DNA of 64,000 bases, taken from NCBI GenBank assembly GCA_034687125.1, contig JAQGBZ010000085.1, positions 124,001 to 188,000 on the forward strand. The letters are read 5' to 3'. Positions within the stretch are counted from its first letter, which is position 1; each line of letters opens with the position of its first letter. This DNA comes from Neelides folsomi. Its lineage: Eukaryota; Arthropoda; Collembola; Neelipleona; Neelidae. The notes below the pieces were generated by a model. That model was not told where the DNA came from. It saw only the letters and a program-made list of their open reading frames with translations, and searched no databases. This document shows, piece by piece, positions 24,352 through 35,568 of the stretch. The translations under genes and the position numbers were made by a program.

Positions 24352-24870
24352 ATGGGATCAACACCAAAGGTGAAAGGAAAGAGATCTACGATGTCCGAGG
24401 TTCGTGTAACAATAATTTAAGTCCATTATGATACCTATTTTATACGATATTTTTAAACCTTTTCATTGACTAAAGAAATTAATTAAATAACCTACCTACT
24501 TGTCATTCAGTTGGATCAAACAGAAGATGAAATCAAAAAATGCTACGAAAGGCTTCACAAGCTCGAAAGAAATCTTGATTTCCAACCTCTGACTGCTGAT
24601 GAACGGTCAGCACTCATTAAGAGACACTACTTTTCTGATTGTTTTATTTAATAATGTGATGTTTAAAAATCAAAGTCGATAAATGCTAATTGGTTTAACA
24701 CTTTTAGAGAGGGCTGCGAAAAAGATGTCTTGGAATTGAAAAAAATCTTGATGGGGCATGAAGAGGAACTTCGTGCATTGAGGAAAGATAATCAGTCGTC
24801 AACTTTCATCAGCGTCGTTCTCATCATCGCTACATTCCTCATATTTGGAATTTACAAGATGCTCAAATAA
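24352..24870 (+). CDS. CCDC167-like small tail-anchored coiled-coil protein (101 residues)
   Basis: Three exons, 24352-24399, 24511-24605 and 24708-24870, join with consistent phases to 101 residues. The order is a basic N-terminus (MGSTPKVKGKRST), a coiled-coil helix (LDQTEDEIKKCYERLHKLER), a second helix (EEELRALRKDNQSS) and one C-terminal membrane segment (STFISVVLIIATFLIFGIY) followed by KMLK. Length, layout and the LxxLRKxN step just before the membrane helix match the metazoan CCDC167 family, a poorly characterised single-pass protein of about 97 residues. The tail-anchored topology suggests ER or another internal membrane. An ATTAAA signal lies about 45 bases past the stop. The assignment rests on architecture and remembered family features rather than a strong motif. 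Confidence 0.75.
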
Positions 24871-26099
24871 TTTTGAAAGACATGATTTTATATTGCGATT
24901 TTTATTCGATATATTAAAGTTTTGTAACTTTTAAAGATAAATAAGCGTGTTTGACTCATTGCGTTCTTATATTAAAGTTAATTAAGGCATTTCTTGTGAA
25001 GTGTGACGGCGTCGTTCACAACGATAATTTAAAGGCATTTTGGATGGATTGTTCATATTTTCTTACAATTACCATTAATATAATTATTTACAATGATAAC
25101 AATTAACGATATATTATTTTAAGGCATTTCATTTTCATATTAAATTACAACAATTCCCGAGTTTGTTAAAGAGGTTAAGTTGGCTAAAATACAACCATGT
25201 TTCGTTATATTTAAATAGTATTATATTGGAACATCAATTAACTACAAAAAACATTATTCGATAACTTGACTAAAATACTATAAGAATAGACGTCACTAGA
25301 TATTAATAATCCGCATCCAAATACTTGTTTCTCCTGTCATAAAATACACTTTCGAGTCTTTAACAATTAACATAATGTGTATTCGAAATTAGAATATTTA
25401 CACAATAACATTTATTATGAGTAACGTTATTAAAATTCTTAATTGCTTAATGATAATGACTATAATATTAATATGGTTATTCGGTAGCGATTTAAATAGC
25501 ATCATTTAGGGAATAATTATTAGCAGTATTCAAAGAGTGAATATTTATCACTCATCACGTTTGATCATTTGTTGGTAACAATCACAAAGCAAGGTGGCTT
25601 TAAAAGGAATGGGAATACGAGGAAGGTAACTCGATGATCATGGAAAGTTGTCTTCGTTGCAAATGAGCTGTGAATGAATAAATAGGGATATTGGGAAGAT
25701 CTCCACATTGAAGAGAAAGGACATGATCGTAAAATGAACCAGGCGTCCTCTCATCCTCACTTCCATTTAACCCTCTTATGAGATGGGGAAATTAAGTTGT
25801 TAGCTCCTCTTGAGAATGAGGAGTGGTGAAGACCTTATGTTATGATTATTACACTATTAGACTTTCAATGCGGAGGGAATTCGACCGTCTAATTGAGTTA
25901 GAAGGGAACAAATTGGGGGAAGGCAGGGGCGCATAAATCATTAACCTCTTCACTTCGTACCCTCTTTCTCGCTATTGACTCTCATAAACAATGTGTCAGT
26001 CAGTGGAGCTCCTTGTTTTTACCAAGAAGCTCAAGTGGATTGAAAGGGAGAAGATTAGGTATAATATGTAGATTCGTTGATGATATGCTAATAGAAACA
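24871..26099. other. No gene seen: intergenic between the CCDC167-like gene and ninein 3' ends
   Basis: This is 1.2 kb of convergent 3' flank. The first 700 bases are very A+T-rich. The rest is slightly richer in G+C and may include ninein 3'UTR. No open frame has coding character. Confidence 0.6.
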
Positions 26100-29000
26100 T
26101 CAGGTGAAGTTGTGATGCAATGAATGGGGCGGACCTCCGGACTGTCCTCTTCCATGTCCATGGTGTCCACCCGCTGACATTTGGAACTTGAGGAGATTCT
26201 CGAGCTGAATGACCCGCTGTTCTGTTGCCGACAAGGCAGCCATCAGTTTAGCGTTCTCCATCCATAAATCCTTCATGAGCAAATCAGCTTGTGCCAACTT
26301 TTCCGACTGTAAAAGAAACTTCTGTAATTCTCCTGCAGTTGAGGAAGAAAGGGAAGTGTGTTTATTATTATCTCTACCTGTTCTTTTTGCTTCACTGTCT
26401 GCTGGCGAACCAACTCCTGACTCGCCTGCATTAAACTTTCCCAGTTTGAAATCTCTGCTTCGTGATGGAACTTCACCTCTGAACCCAAAATAATCTTCAA
26501 CATTGTACTTATATTTTCAAAGAATTAGCATAACTAAAATTTGAGTCACCTACGAGAAACTAATTTTAATTAAAAGCGTAAAATAATGTTTTTAAAATGG
26601 AAGGTCTTTGGACAAGGACAAGAAGCTGTAAATGAAGCATGAGATTTTGAGCTAACCTGCCAGTCTTTTTTCGTAGTGCATTTCTTTTTGCTGAAGCGTT
26701 CGTTGCAGTAAATAACATTGTTCGTCTCGATGTTTGAGTTTTGCTCGAAGAGCTTGAAGCCATCCGAGCTCCACATGGCACCAAGCCTTTTTGCTTGCCA
26801 CTGGTGGGGGAAGTGGATAGATTTCATTTTGAACTTGCCCTTGAGCCCACTGAAAAACGGAAAAGGCAATTAAGAATCCATTACCCTATCCCATATTCCA
26901 TCAGTCTCCTGGCTGAGATCCAAAGGTGAAGAGGAGAGTGTTACCTGGGGAGGTGGCTGGACTGCCTGGTGACTTGGATACTGTTGCATTGGTTCTGCTG
27001 GGATGAACGGGAGACTCGCACTCTTTTCGTTAGGTCGACCAGGTGGCCACAACGTGTATTGACTTCCATTGTAAACATCGAAGAGTCTGTTGGCCCCAAC
27101 GATATTTCCACTTTCTTGGCGTAATTGCTGTTGCTGCTGCTGCTGTTGCTGCTGGTGGTGGTGAACTCCCACGCTTGGAGGTGACGAGACTCTGCCAATC
27201 TAAATAAACAACATTGGGAATAAATAGGCATTTTACAAAAGTGAACATGTCGATGTTTAATGTCATTCAATTATATTGAAATAAATTATTTTTTAGTTCG
27301 CTCCTTGTCATTTTAGTTAAAGACCAGCAATCGCCCAGTCTCCCGACTGGTTTGTAACTTTTATCCATTAAAAACTACTAAAGGGTACAAAATAGTACAA
27401 ACCGTGGGTTCGATATCGGTCCTCCGGGCACATTTTAAAATCAGACTATGACCTCCGAACACATTTCGAGCCCACGGTTTGTTACGAACTCGTAGGGAGA
27501 GGGGCCAATTACTTGTTACCATTTAATAGTTTTAATGAATAGAAGTTACTAACCCACACTGTTGCAGTTAGCGAGAAAAATCGGTAAACTAAAAAATCCT
27601 TAATATTTTATTAAGATCTCTCTCCCGACGGGATGGCACTTCTATCCATTAAAAACTATTAATGGTAGATATATCTAGGAATTCCAACTTATTAAAAGTG
27701 CATTAGTGCAACTTATATTGTAATTATTTTCGGGATTAATTATTATCCGTCGGGAGATGGGCCGATTGCTGGTCTACTCTATTTTTATAAAATATCAGTT
27801 TATTTCCGTTATCCGTCAACTTTTAGCTCGTACTACAACAGTGGGCTAAATTAAAAATATCAACCTGATCGGAATCTTTCCGTGATTTAATTGACGGGAG
27901 GGTTTTTTGATTAAACCAAACGATACCTTTTAAAATCATGACTATAACCCAGAGCCTAACCATTTGCTACTCGATTCGGGTATTACCCGAACCTGAATGT
28001 TGGAACGTCCCGATCCGGTCCGGTTCAACAATCGAGAGACACGGTTATTTTATTATATAGAGATGACTTTGGGATTTACCTCTTGGGATTGTAATTTCTT
28101 CATATAAAATTCATCCTTTTCTTTCAAGTTTCTTTCCAACCGAGAAATATGTTGTTTGTAACGTTCCTCCTGTGATGATAGCTGGCCTTCCATAAAGGCC
28201 ACTTTCTCTTCCCATAGGTGAATCATCCCTTGGTCCTGCAACGTGCTACGTTCCGCCTCTGCTCATCATAAACTTAAATGAGACATTTTGAATCCACACT
28301 CTTGTTAAGCCGTTATTCATTTAACGCCTCCACTTAGAATTCGGTGAGAACAGATATAAACGCTCTTTCATCTTTCACGTAATTATGAGGATAGGAATGA
28401 TGCATACCTTCTTCAGCCAAAGAGCTGAGCCTATTTTCGTACTCTTGACACTTTTTAGTGAGGGCAGAAACTTGTTGCTCCAACTGGCCGCATTCATCCA
28501 TTAACTTATTCTACGAAACATTGTATTGAAGTTTTAATGCCTCCCATTAATTACCATAAGTTTATTTAATGTGATCCATATGTGCATTTTATACCTCCCA
28601 GTTCTTCTGATATGTGTGCAAAAGCGACTGTTGTTCCTCTTTCGCAGAGTTGAGCTCGATCTTGAGATGATGACATTCATCTTCTAGATCCGTCACCTGG
28701 CGTTCCAAACTCACTCTTTCTTCGATGACAGGAAGTCGGTCGAGCTTCTCCTCATCTTCTTGTTCCAGAACGAGCTGTTCATATTCCTTGATTTTATCGG
28801 CCAGTTCTTGAAATTTGAGATCACTCTCATTCCGATCCTCTTCATAGCTTTCCCTCTCTTCTTGAAGCTTATTATGCCAATAGTCCTCGCACTTCTCATA
28901 TTCTGATCTTAGAAGATCGAGAGCACTCTCAAGTTCTCCGTTGATTCTTCTCAATTCTGCCATCTCCTCACTAGCCGATTCAATTCTTGTTTCATCTGTG

Positions 29001-32000
29001 GCTTTTTCTAATTCGATGATGGGATCTGTAGATTCGTTGATGATTTCAGTCTGTGTTGCAGAAGAGGAAGAATTAGAGGTTGAAGGAAGGGAGTGGCGGC
29101 GCGTGGCTAGGAAACCTTGACTTCCTAGCCGCTCCAAATGCATCCTCAGTGTTCCATTTTCCTCTTGGAGAATTTTCTTCTCAGAAATAATGGTGACGAT
29201 TCTTTCTTTAACAGAGTCCATTTCATTCTCAAGGGATTTGTATTTCTCTTCAAGTTCGGTGCATTTGGGCTCATGAGGTAGTGAAGGTAGCGGCGTAGGA
29301 TTGATCTCACCTGAACTCTCTCCAGTGCACCCGGAGAGACTCTGAAATCAATGAATTGAATAAATTGAATTACCCCTCCCCGCCATATGTATTGACACAA
29401 TTCATTCGGCTTTACCTTGCCTTTTCCTTGGCTCGGCCTACCTTCCTTTCATTTGAGATGATGAGAAAATGAGAGGAAGTTTGGCCGAGCCAAGGAAAAG
29501 GAAGGTAAAAAAGCCGAATGAATTGTGTCAATACATATGGCGGGGAGGAGTACATTGCATAGATAGTGTGGGATATCGAGGTGGGAGATTTGATAGACAT
29601 TCACCGAATTGTTGGGATTTGGAAAAGTTCCAGAGTCAGGCTGCGAACACGAGGAGGAGTTCAAAGGATCTATGAAGCTCTCCGTCTCGTCACAATCTAA
29701 TAAAGAAACTCTTTATCTCTTCAACATCTCGAAAAAGTTATGAGGATGATGGGGAAGATAAGGAGTTAATAAGAGAGGTGAAGTAATTCAACGTACCCGC
29801 AGTGGACTCTAACATCCTCAGCTGAAAGTCACCGTGGAACTTGCCAATTTTCTCCATTGGGATCCCCGAAGATTCTTCCCATGTATTCTCTATTTTAACT
29901 TTAGCCGACGTTCCCTTCCGCCTCTTCATATAGTATCGCTTCTCTTCATTGTTTCGTACTATTTTCAGCGTTTCTCGAAGACCTTCCATTTGAGCGTTGA
30001 GTTCGTCATTTTGATCTCTAACCCCCTGGAGCTCAATGTAAGCCTTTTTCAACTTCCTGTCATATGTCGCCACTTTCTCCTGACTTCTCTTTTCCATATC
30101 GTGGAACTAAATTAAATTCAATATTATTAAAATACACAATGCCTATGCACACTTACTATTTAAATATTTACTTTGATAAGTAAGCCAAGTTGTTTAAATA
30201 TTTAAAATTAGATTTTACCTTATTTTCGAGGTCAATGTATCGCGACATTTCTCTCTCTAATTGTTCTTTATGGCGCGTTACCACCCTCACTTCCTCATTC
30301 AAACTTTGTACTTCCTTCTCCAAAGTCGCATTCTCCTAGAATAAATAAACAAACATTGGAATTCCTTTTTTCGGTAATTAAAAGAAAATAGTATGTTTAC
30401 ATTATTCAGGTTCATGATTTGTGTTTTGAGTCTGATGTCTTCTTCTCGGAGACTTGCGAGTTGAAATTCTGCAGCTGAGAGGGCTTGTTGGATTGAGTCT
30501 TTTTCAGATGAAAATCTTTCTTGGAGTTCTTGAATCTGCTCGTTGTATTTCGCATCCAACTTCTGAAGTAGGAGTTTGCTATTTCTCTCTAATCTTGAAT
30601 TTTGTTCATCCACTTCCTGAGCGAGAACTGTAGATCTTTGATGAGCTTCGTAAATATCCGATTTTAATTTATCTCTTTCACATTCGACACTTTCGCATAG
30701 TGACCTGCAAGTGAACAATATTTAAATCATTAATTTTTCATTTTTGAAGTGTTAAACCAAATATTATTTATTAACAAATACTCACCTTAAATACTGAGCT
30801 TCTGTTTTATAAGTAATCAAAGCTGCATGAAGTAATGTTGAAATCCTAGAGTCTTTTAAAGTGTCTGCTTCTTCTTCGATAGATTTTGAAAGTTCCTAAA
30901 AAATCGCAAAATGAGCTTTATTCCATTTTGACATTAAAATAAGTAATTGAGTATATTACAAATTAAACAAAGCTTACGTGTAAGTTAATGGAAGAAGATC
31001 TTGAAGTAGAGGAATATCCCAAATCTTTTAAAATGTCAATACCGCTTTCTTGAGTTATTCCAATCTGTCCCCAGAGATCTAAAACAGCTCCTATTTCCCC
31101 AAATCTACATAACAAATCATGTAACAATTAGTGTTATTTAACAGAGTGAGTGGAATGATTTATAAACTCGTTTTCTACTAACCCAGTGTTATGAGGATCA
31201 AGTATTGTAAAGATTCCCCTTTCAGAAACTGGTAACATGCAGAAGTCGGAAGGAGAATGAAGTCCAATTGCACCAAGAGATCCAGCCTGAACAAATTCAT
31301 TTTCAGGTTTCTGAAATATGAAAAAATTGATTAATCAGAGTTATTTCTGAAAGCCTTCTTACTTTCATGTGTCATATAGCAGTGAAAATAAAATCAATAC
31401 GACTGGAAATGATATCGATGCATGAACATTTATTATCAAATATAACATATAATTTTGTCTAGTTATGAGAAAATTACATACAACAACTCATGCATTTTTA
31501 AAGAGCTCATCAATATACCATCCATATAGGTATCAGAATTTTATATAAGTTATCAAACCTTCAATTTTTCAGGAGAAGCCGTTTTGATGGAGTGCATCCC
31601 ACGCAGCATCTGGCTGAGCTCCGCAAGGCACACTTTCCCATCTTTATCTCCATCGAGCTCCTCGAACAACTCTTTCATCATCTATAAAAAGTAATGATTG
31701 TAAATGAATTCATCGTTATTACTCTCCGATTAAAGGAATGGGATTTAATTAATCAGCTTATTTGGTGATTTTACGAGGTCAGTGAGGCCGAAAGAGGCAA
31801 AGGAGCACCTTAATTCCATAAAGAAAACAAATTGAATATATTGAAAAAGTAGGGAAACGAGTAAATGAGTTGAGTCGATCATTTCCTTAATGTTTAAAAT
31901 ACCTCCCAGGCTCAAGTTCAACTCTGGCCTACATCTTACATCTCAATTTTATTGCCTCGTTAAATTATAAAAAAGAGTAAATAAGCATGAGCAAATGACC

Positions 32001-32134
32001 TCATTGGGTACTTGAAGACTGATGCAGTTGAAAACGATTGACAGCTCTTTCTCATCCAAATATCCATCTTTTGCGATTCCGAGTTTATCGCAAAATTCCA
32101 TAAGCTGAACTTCGTCTAATTCATCCGCCATCAT
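26100..32134 (-). CDS. Bsg25D: Ninein / Bsg25D-like centrosomal coiled-coil protein (16 exons, 1,082 residues)
   Basis: Exons in coding order: 32134-32000, 31681-31559, 31310-31183, 31104-30978, 30895-30786, 30704-30401, 30335-30219, 30106-29797, 29696-29605, 29341-28595, 28510-28408, 28261-28080, 27199-26945, 26849-26657, 26478-26378 and 26321-26100. The total is 3,249 bases, exactly in frame. The protein has a degenerate N-terminal EF-hand (residues 15-35), a canonical EF-hand loop DGDKDGKVCLAE (residues 55-66), a second globular part (PSDFCMLPVSERGIFTILDP) and long coiled coils from about 195 to 790. A His3/Gln-rich tract follows near 840, then a final coiled coil and a Gly/His-rich tail. 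EF-hands plus a GIFTILDP-type segment plus coiled coils is the ninein/NINL layout. Ninein family members sit at centrosomes and anchor microtubule minus ends. Exon 16 needs the acceptor ...ATTACAG at 26,322 to hold frame. The ATG used is the first of two (MM). Confidence 0.85.
27126..27163 (-). repeat. CAG/CAA trinucleotide tract coding His3-Gln10-11 in ninein
   Basis: On the minus strand a run of CAC codons is followed by mixed CAG/CAA codons inside exon 13 of the ninein-like gene. The interruption by CAA should make it fairly stable. Such tracts are common in arthropod proteins. Confidence 0.8.
27321..27775. mobile_element. MITE-like element (about 455 bp) in a ninein intron
   Basis: The left end AGACCAGCAATCGCCCAGTC (27,321 on) is matched, inverted, by the right end whose reverse strand reads AGACCAGCAATCGGCCCATC (ending 27,775). 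TCCCGAC follows in both. Inside are a direct repeat (TATCCATTAAAAACTA at about 27,361 and 27,653) and an inverted copy near 27,520-27,540. There is no coding capacity and no clear target duplication. It fills most of the first half of the 880-base intron at 27,200-28,079. Confidence 0.55.
27776..28079. other. No gene seen: remainder of ninein intron
   Basis: Intronic sequence with a small palindrome (TCGGGTATTACCCGA, about 27,975-27,989) and a nearby CGGTCCGG repeat. It may be a second degraded element. Nothing coding was seen. Confidence 0.4.
29373..29550. repeat. Near-perfect 178-bp hairpin filling a ninein intron
   Basis: The left arm (29,373-29,438) and right arm (29,483-29,550) are almost perfectly complementary. 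Both contain CCGCCATATGTATTGACACA and TTTTCCTTGGCTCGGCC on one strand or the other; the main difference is a 2-4 base indel around the TTTACC segment. Imperfect pairing continues inward to a loop of about 10 bases. The hairpin occupies two thirds of the 263-base intron 29,342-29,604. It may be a recent foldback insertion or a hairpin-RNA source. It is not the same sequence as the other elements here. Confidence 0.8.
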
Positions 32135-33679
32135 TCTTTAGATTTGAAGAGGAAATTTTTCACAAATATGATAATTTTTTATAATTGATGTAATCGTATT
32201 GCATTTGGAATTGTCGTTATTTTGGGATGATTAAAAATCACAAATGGTTATTCTGTATTTTAAGACCCGTGTTTCACGATATTAAGTTTGGACGCAACGT
32301 TTTGTTTTTTGTTTTCAAATGTTCATTAAAATAATTAAATAACATGAGTTATTAACTTGGAAAAGGTTGGACACTTTACACGATGTTTGAGAAGTTGACA
32401 AATAAAAAATTGATTTGTATAATTAATGGACACTTGCAATTGAGGTTTTTGCGTATTGTAGAAAATCACGTACACAATAATGATCAGAATTCTCACAACT
32501 CTTTCATAAACCTTGATTTCTTCTGATTAGCACAAATGTAAAAATTCACTTTTACCCTTGAACTCTCCTCGCTCATTTTTATCACGTACACATCTTATTT
32601 AGACTTTACATCTCGATTGCATTTTCATGCACTTTTACTCCCACATATAAAATTCGATTTGGAATCTCAATTCTTCCAAGAATGATCTCATTACCTCACA
32701 ATGTAAATAAATATTATCGATTATTATTTAATCTATATTATAGTGTATTTGGACGCTTAATTAATAGCCTTTCACAACTTTCTATGAATATGGACAACTT
32801 TAAATTGGAAATGATACAAGTAAAACTGACTTTGATCCAATTCGTATGTTATTTTTATGTTGATAATTATTAAATATTGAATTCTGTTGATTCGCTTATT
32901 ATTATAAATATTGACTCAAAAATAAACTTGTTAATTCAAGATGACTTAACCAAGTAATCAGGATTGATATGTGAATGAAGGCTGCAGTTAAGTAAAAGGG
33001 GTGATAATATTGAGGGTGTAGAGGCAGAGGGATCTTGTCAATTGACTCTGTAAGTTAAGTATGTTATTGGACGGTATGACTCTGAGTTAAAATCAACTCA
33101 ATGATTACTTGTAGGGGAAGATGAAGACTTTACTGTACAATTGAACTCCCTCATGTCCCTATTCCATCAATCCACTCCCTTTCTCATACTCACAACACTT
33201 CTCATATTGCACAATCTCGCGAACTTTAGAGACTAGCTAACCCTTTCTTTTGGCCAAAAATTCATTAGGAATAGAAAAACAAATACATTAATTCTTTTGC
33301 ATTATTTGCATACATTCATACATTCATACACGTCATAAAGTTTAAAACAACGATCTATTTAGTATGTAAATGATGCATGCTATTTTAAGCAAACTGATTA
33401 ATTAATTCTCTTTTAAAAGACTGTGAGTAAAGTATTGATTAAATGTATAGTAGTTGGAATTTTTTTTAAATAATAATATAAATATTAATGACCGTTTATG
33501 TGCTTACATTTAGTTTAATGCGCAATGTAAATGATAATTAGAATTTATTTCATTTGTTTAGATTTACAACCATCTTATCTTTTATAGAATTAATAATATA
33601 TATATATATATATATAAATATATAGGTATATACAAATAAAAACATTATAAAGCACCTTGTGACGGAATTTGTGAATTGT
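32135..33679. other. No gene seen: intergenic 5' of ninein and 3' of the ECH1-like gene
   Basis: About 1.5 kb, strongly A+T-rich. It should contain the ninein promoter near 32.15-32.6 kb, but no core element is evident. A (TA)n run lies at about 33,594-33,617. No coding frame was found. Confidence 0.6.
33594..33617. repeat. (TA)n microsatellite
   Basis: An alternating TA run sits just downstream of the ECH1-like stop codon (3' flank on the minus strand). Confidence 0.85.
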
Positions 33680-35558
33680 TTATAAATCATCAAAATCTGG
33701 TTTGGATTTGCTCATTTGAGCCATTACTGCTTTCATTAAGTCTTGGCTTTGTAGCATTGTCATGTTCCAATTGATCTATAAAATATTTACAATTAAATTC
33801 GGTAAATAATTGCTGAATATCTTATTAATTACATACAGGGTGAGCGGGAAGTCGGTTATCATTAAGTTTACCTTTACCCCAATGTTAATAAATACTATTG
33901 CGCGCTACATATGAGTTATTGTATTCTCCATTGCTTTTTATTCATTGCTTCCTTCCTTTCGTATTTTTCTTTCCAAAGTTATTTTCTCACTCACATTTCA
34001 CATTCACACTTCACAAGCTTCCATTCGAATGCTTGTAACTTGTAACAGAATATCTTCAGAAATGTTGAAGAAAATGTCATTTAGGACTGAACCTTGTATA
34101 TCTTTGTCGGAATTTTGATGGAATCCACATATATTCTTAGATAAATATGTGAAATTTAACCATTTTAACTTAATGATAACCGAATTTACAATGACCCTGT
34201 ATATTATGTCTTAATATTATGATACTATCTGTAAATGTTAGATAAAATTTAATTTCAAACCATGTAGTCAAGTCCTTCTTCAACAGTATGATCTCTTGAA
34301 TAAATAATATTTATTTTGGATCCTTGTACTGCGACTGGGGATTTGCTCGCAATCAAAGTAGCTGTATTTACAGCAGCATCTATCATTCTATATAAAAAAG
34401 TAGCTTATTTTATAATATAACAAAAATAACAATAATAATCAAGTAATGTATAACATTCTAATAATAATATAAAATGTCAAAAAATGAGAATTTCGTACAA
34501 AGATTTGTCATCAAACACACGACTGACAAGTCCCATTTTTTCAGCTTCATCGGAATGCATCTTTCGAGCTGTAAACGCAAGTTCTCGCACGAGACTTTCA
34601 TTGCCAACAACTCTTGGAAGACGTTGCAAAGTACCGACGTCAGCTGCCATCCCTGTCAAACAAAATAATTATTTTCAAATTAAATAATAGTAAAAAAAAT
34701 TTACTAATTTTTTTGAGAATGAAATTTACCTATATCGACCTCCTTGACTTGAAACCAAGCATCTTTAGTACAGTATCGTATATCGGCAGAACAAATGACA
34801 TCCACTCCGCCACCAATACATCCGTTATGTATTGCAGCTATTACTGGTTTTGAGCACTAAAAATATAATATTCATTATTAAAAAGTATCTAGACAAAATA
34901 TTCATACTTTTTCTAAGGAAGTAAATGAAGCTTGATACGATCGAACAAAATGTGCAGTCTTTTTACATTTTCTTGCAATGTCCAGATCTGATTGAATGAT
35001 TTCAACGAAGTCACCAAGATCGCTTATGTCAATACCTAAGTTTAAAATAAAATGTAAATGCAATTCAAAATTAATACCTACAACATAGATTATTTATGTC
35101 AGTGAAAATTAATATTTATAGGTTTAAATCAAATAAAAATAATAATTTACCGGCAGTGAAATGTTTGCCCTTTCCGCTTAAGACAATAGCTCGACAAGAT
35201 GTATCTTCATGGAGAAAGTCGAAGCATTCTTTGATTTCTCTATAAAATAATGATATATTCATGTATTTGTTTATTATTTACTCTTATTAAAAACGCTAGT
35301 TAGTAAAAATAATTAACTTACGAATTATAATAATTTATCAAACAGACAAATGTGAAGTTACCTCCAAAAAGCCTTGTTCATGGCATTAAGCTTGTCAGGA
35401 CGATTGATTTCAACATGGGCAACTTTTGGAGCAACAGTTGAAATAATGAGCGTTTCATATTTCGGATAATTCTGGATTAGCGATGTGGTTGAAAGAAATT
35501 TGACACTCTGACGGACTTTAAATCCTCTTCGAGCGAAAATTGTAGCTTTCGAAAACAT
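33680..35558 (-). CDS. Delta(3,5)-delta(2,4)-dienoyl-CoA isomerase (ECH1-like, crotonase fold), 305 residues
   Basis: Seven exons in coding order, 35558-35362, 35239-35151, 35035-34908, 34856-34730, 34652-34499, 34387-34261 and 33775-33680, give 918 bases in frame. The enzyme isomerises 3,5-dienoyl-CoA to 2,4-dienoyl-CoA in beta-oxidation of unsaturated fatty acids. Visible signatures are the oxyanion-hole region GKGKHFTAGID and the stretch KPVIAAIHNGCIGGGVDV...DIRYC. Acidic residues Asp157, Glu177 and Asp185 have the same spacing (20 and 8) as the catalytic Asp176/Glu196/Asp204 of rat ECH1. The N-terminus (MFSKATIFARRGFKVRQSVK) is basic and hydroxylated, like a mitochondrial presequence. The C-terminus ends DFDDL, with no SKL-type peroxisomal signal. 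An AG acceptor at 35,569 just upstream suggests a 5'UTR intron. Confidence 0.92.
33836..34199. mobile_element. Tc1/mariner-like MITE (364 bp) in the last ECH1 intron
   Basis: The ends read CAGGGTGAGC... and, inverted, CAGGGTCATT.... Both are then followed by TCGGTTATCATTAAG about 10 bases further in. TA dinucleotides flank the element (33,834-33,835 and 34,200-34,201), the target duplication of the Tc1/mariner superfamily. There is no open reading frame. It sits inside the intron between exons 6 and 7 and should be removed by splicing. Confidence 0.7.
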
Positions 35559-35568
35559 TTCAGTTTTT

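Noticed and set aside
26273-26503. Reading ninein exon 15 directly into the acceptor at the CTGCAG (26,340)
   Set aside because: It shifts frame and stops soon after (SWHKLICS). The acceptor 19 bases further on, ending ATTACAG, keeps the frame and yields a long coiled-coil C-terminus.
29401-29675. A coding reading through the hairpin arms (frames with CQYIWRGG on both strands)
   Set aside because: The repeated peptide simply reflects the inverted repeat. The ninein exons at 29,605-29,696 and 28,595-29,341 join in phase without it.
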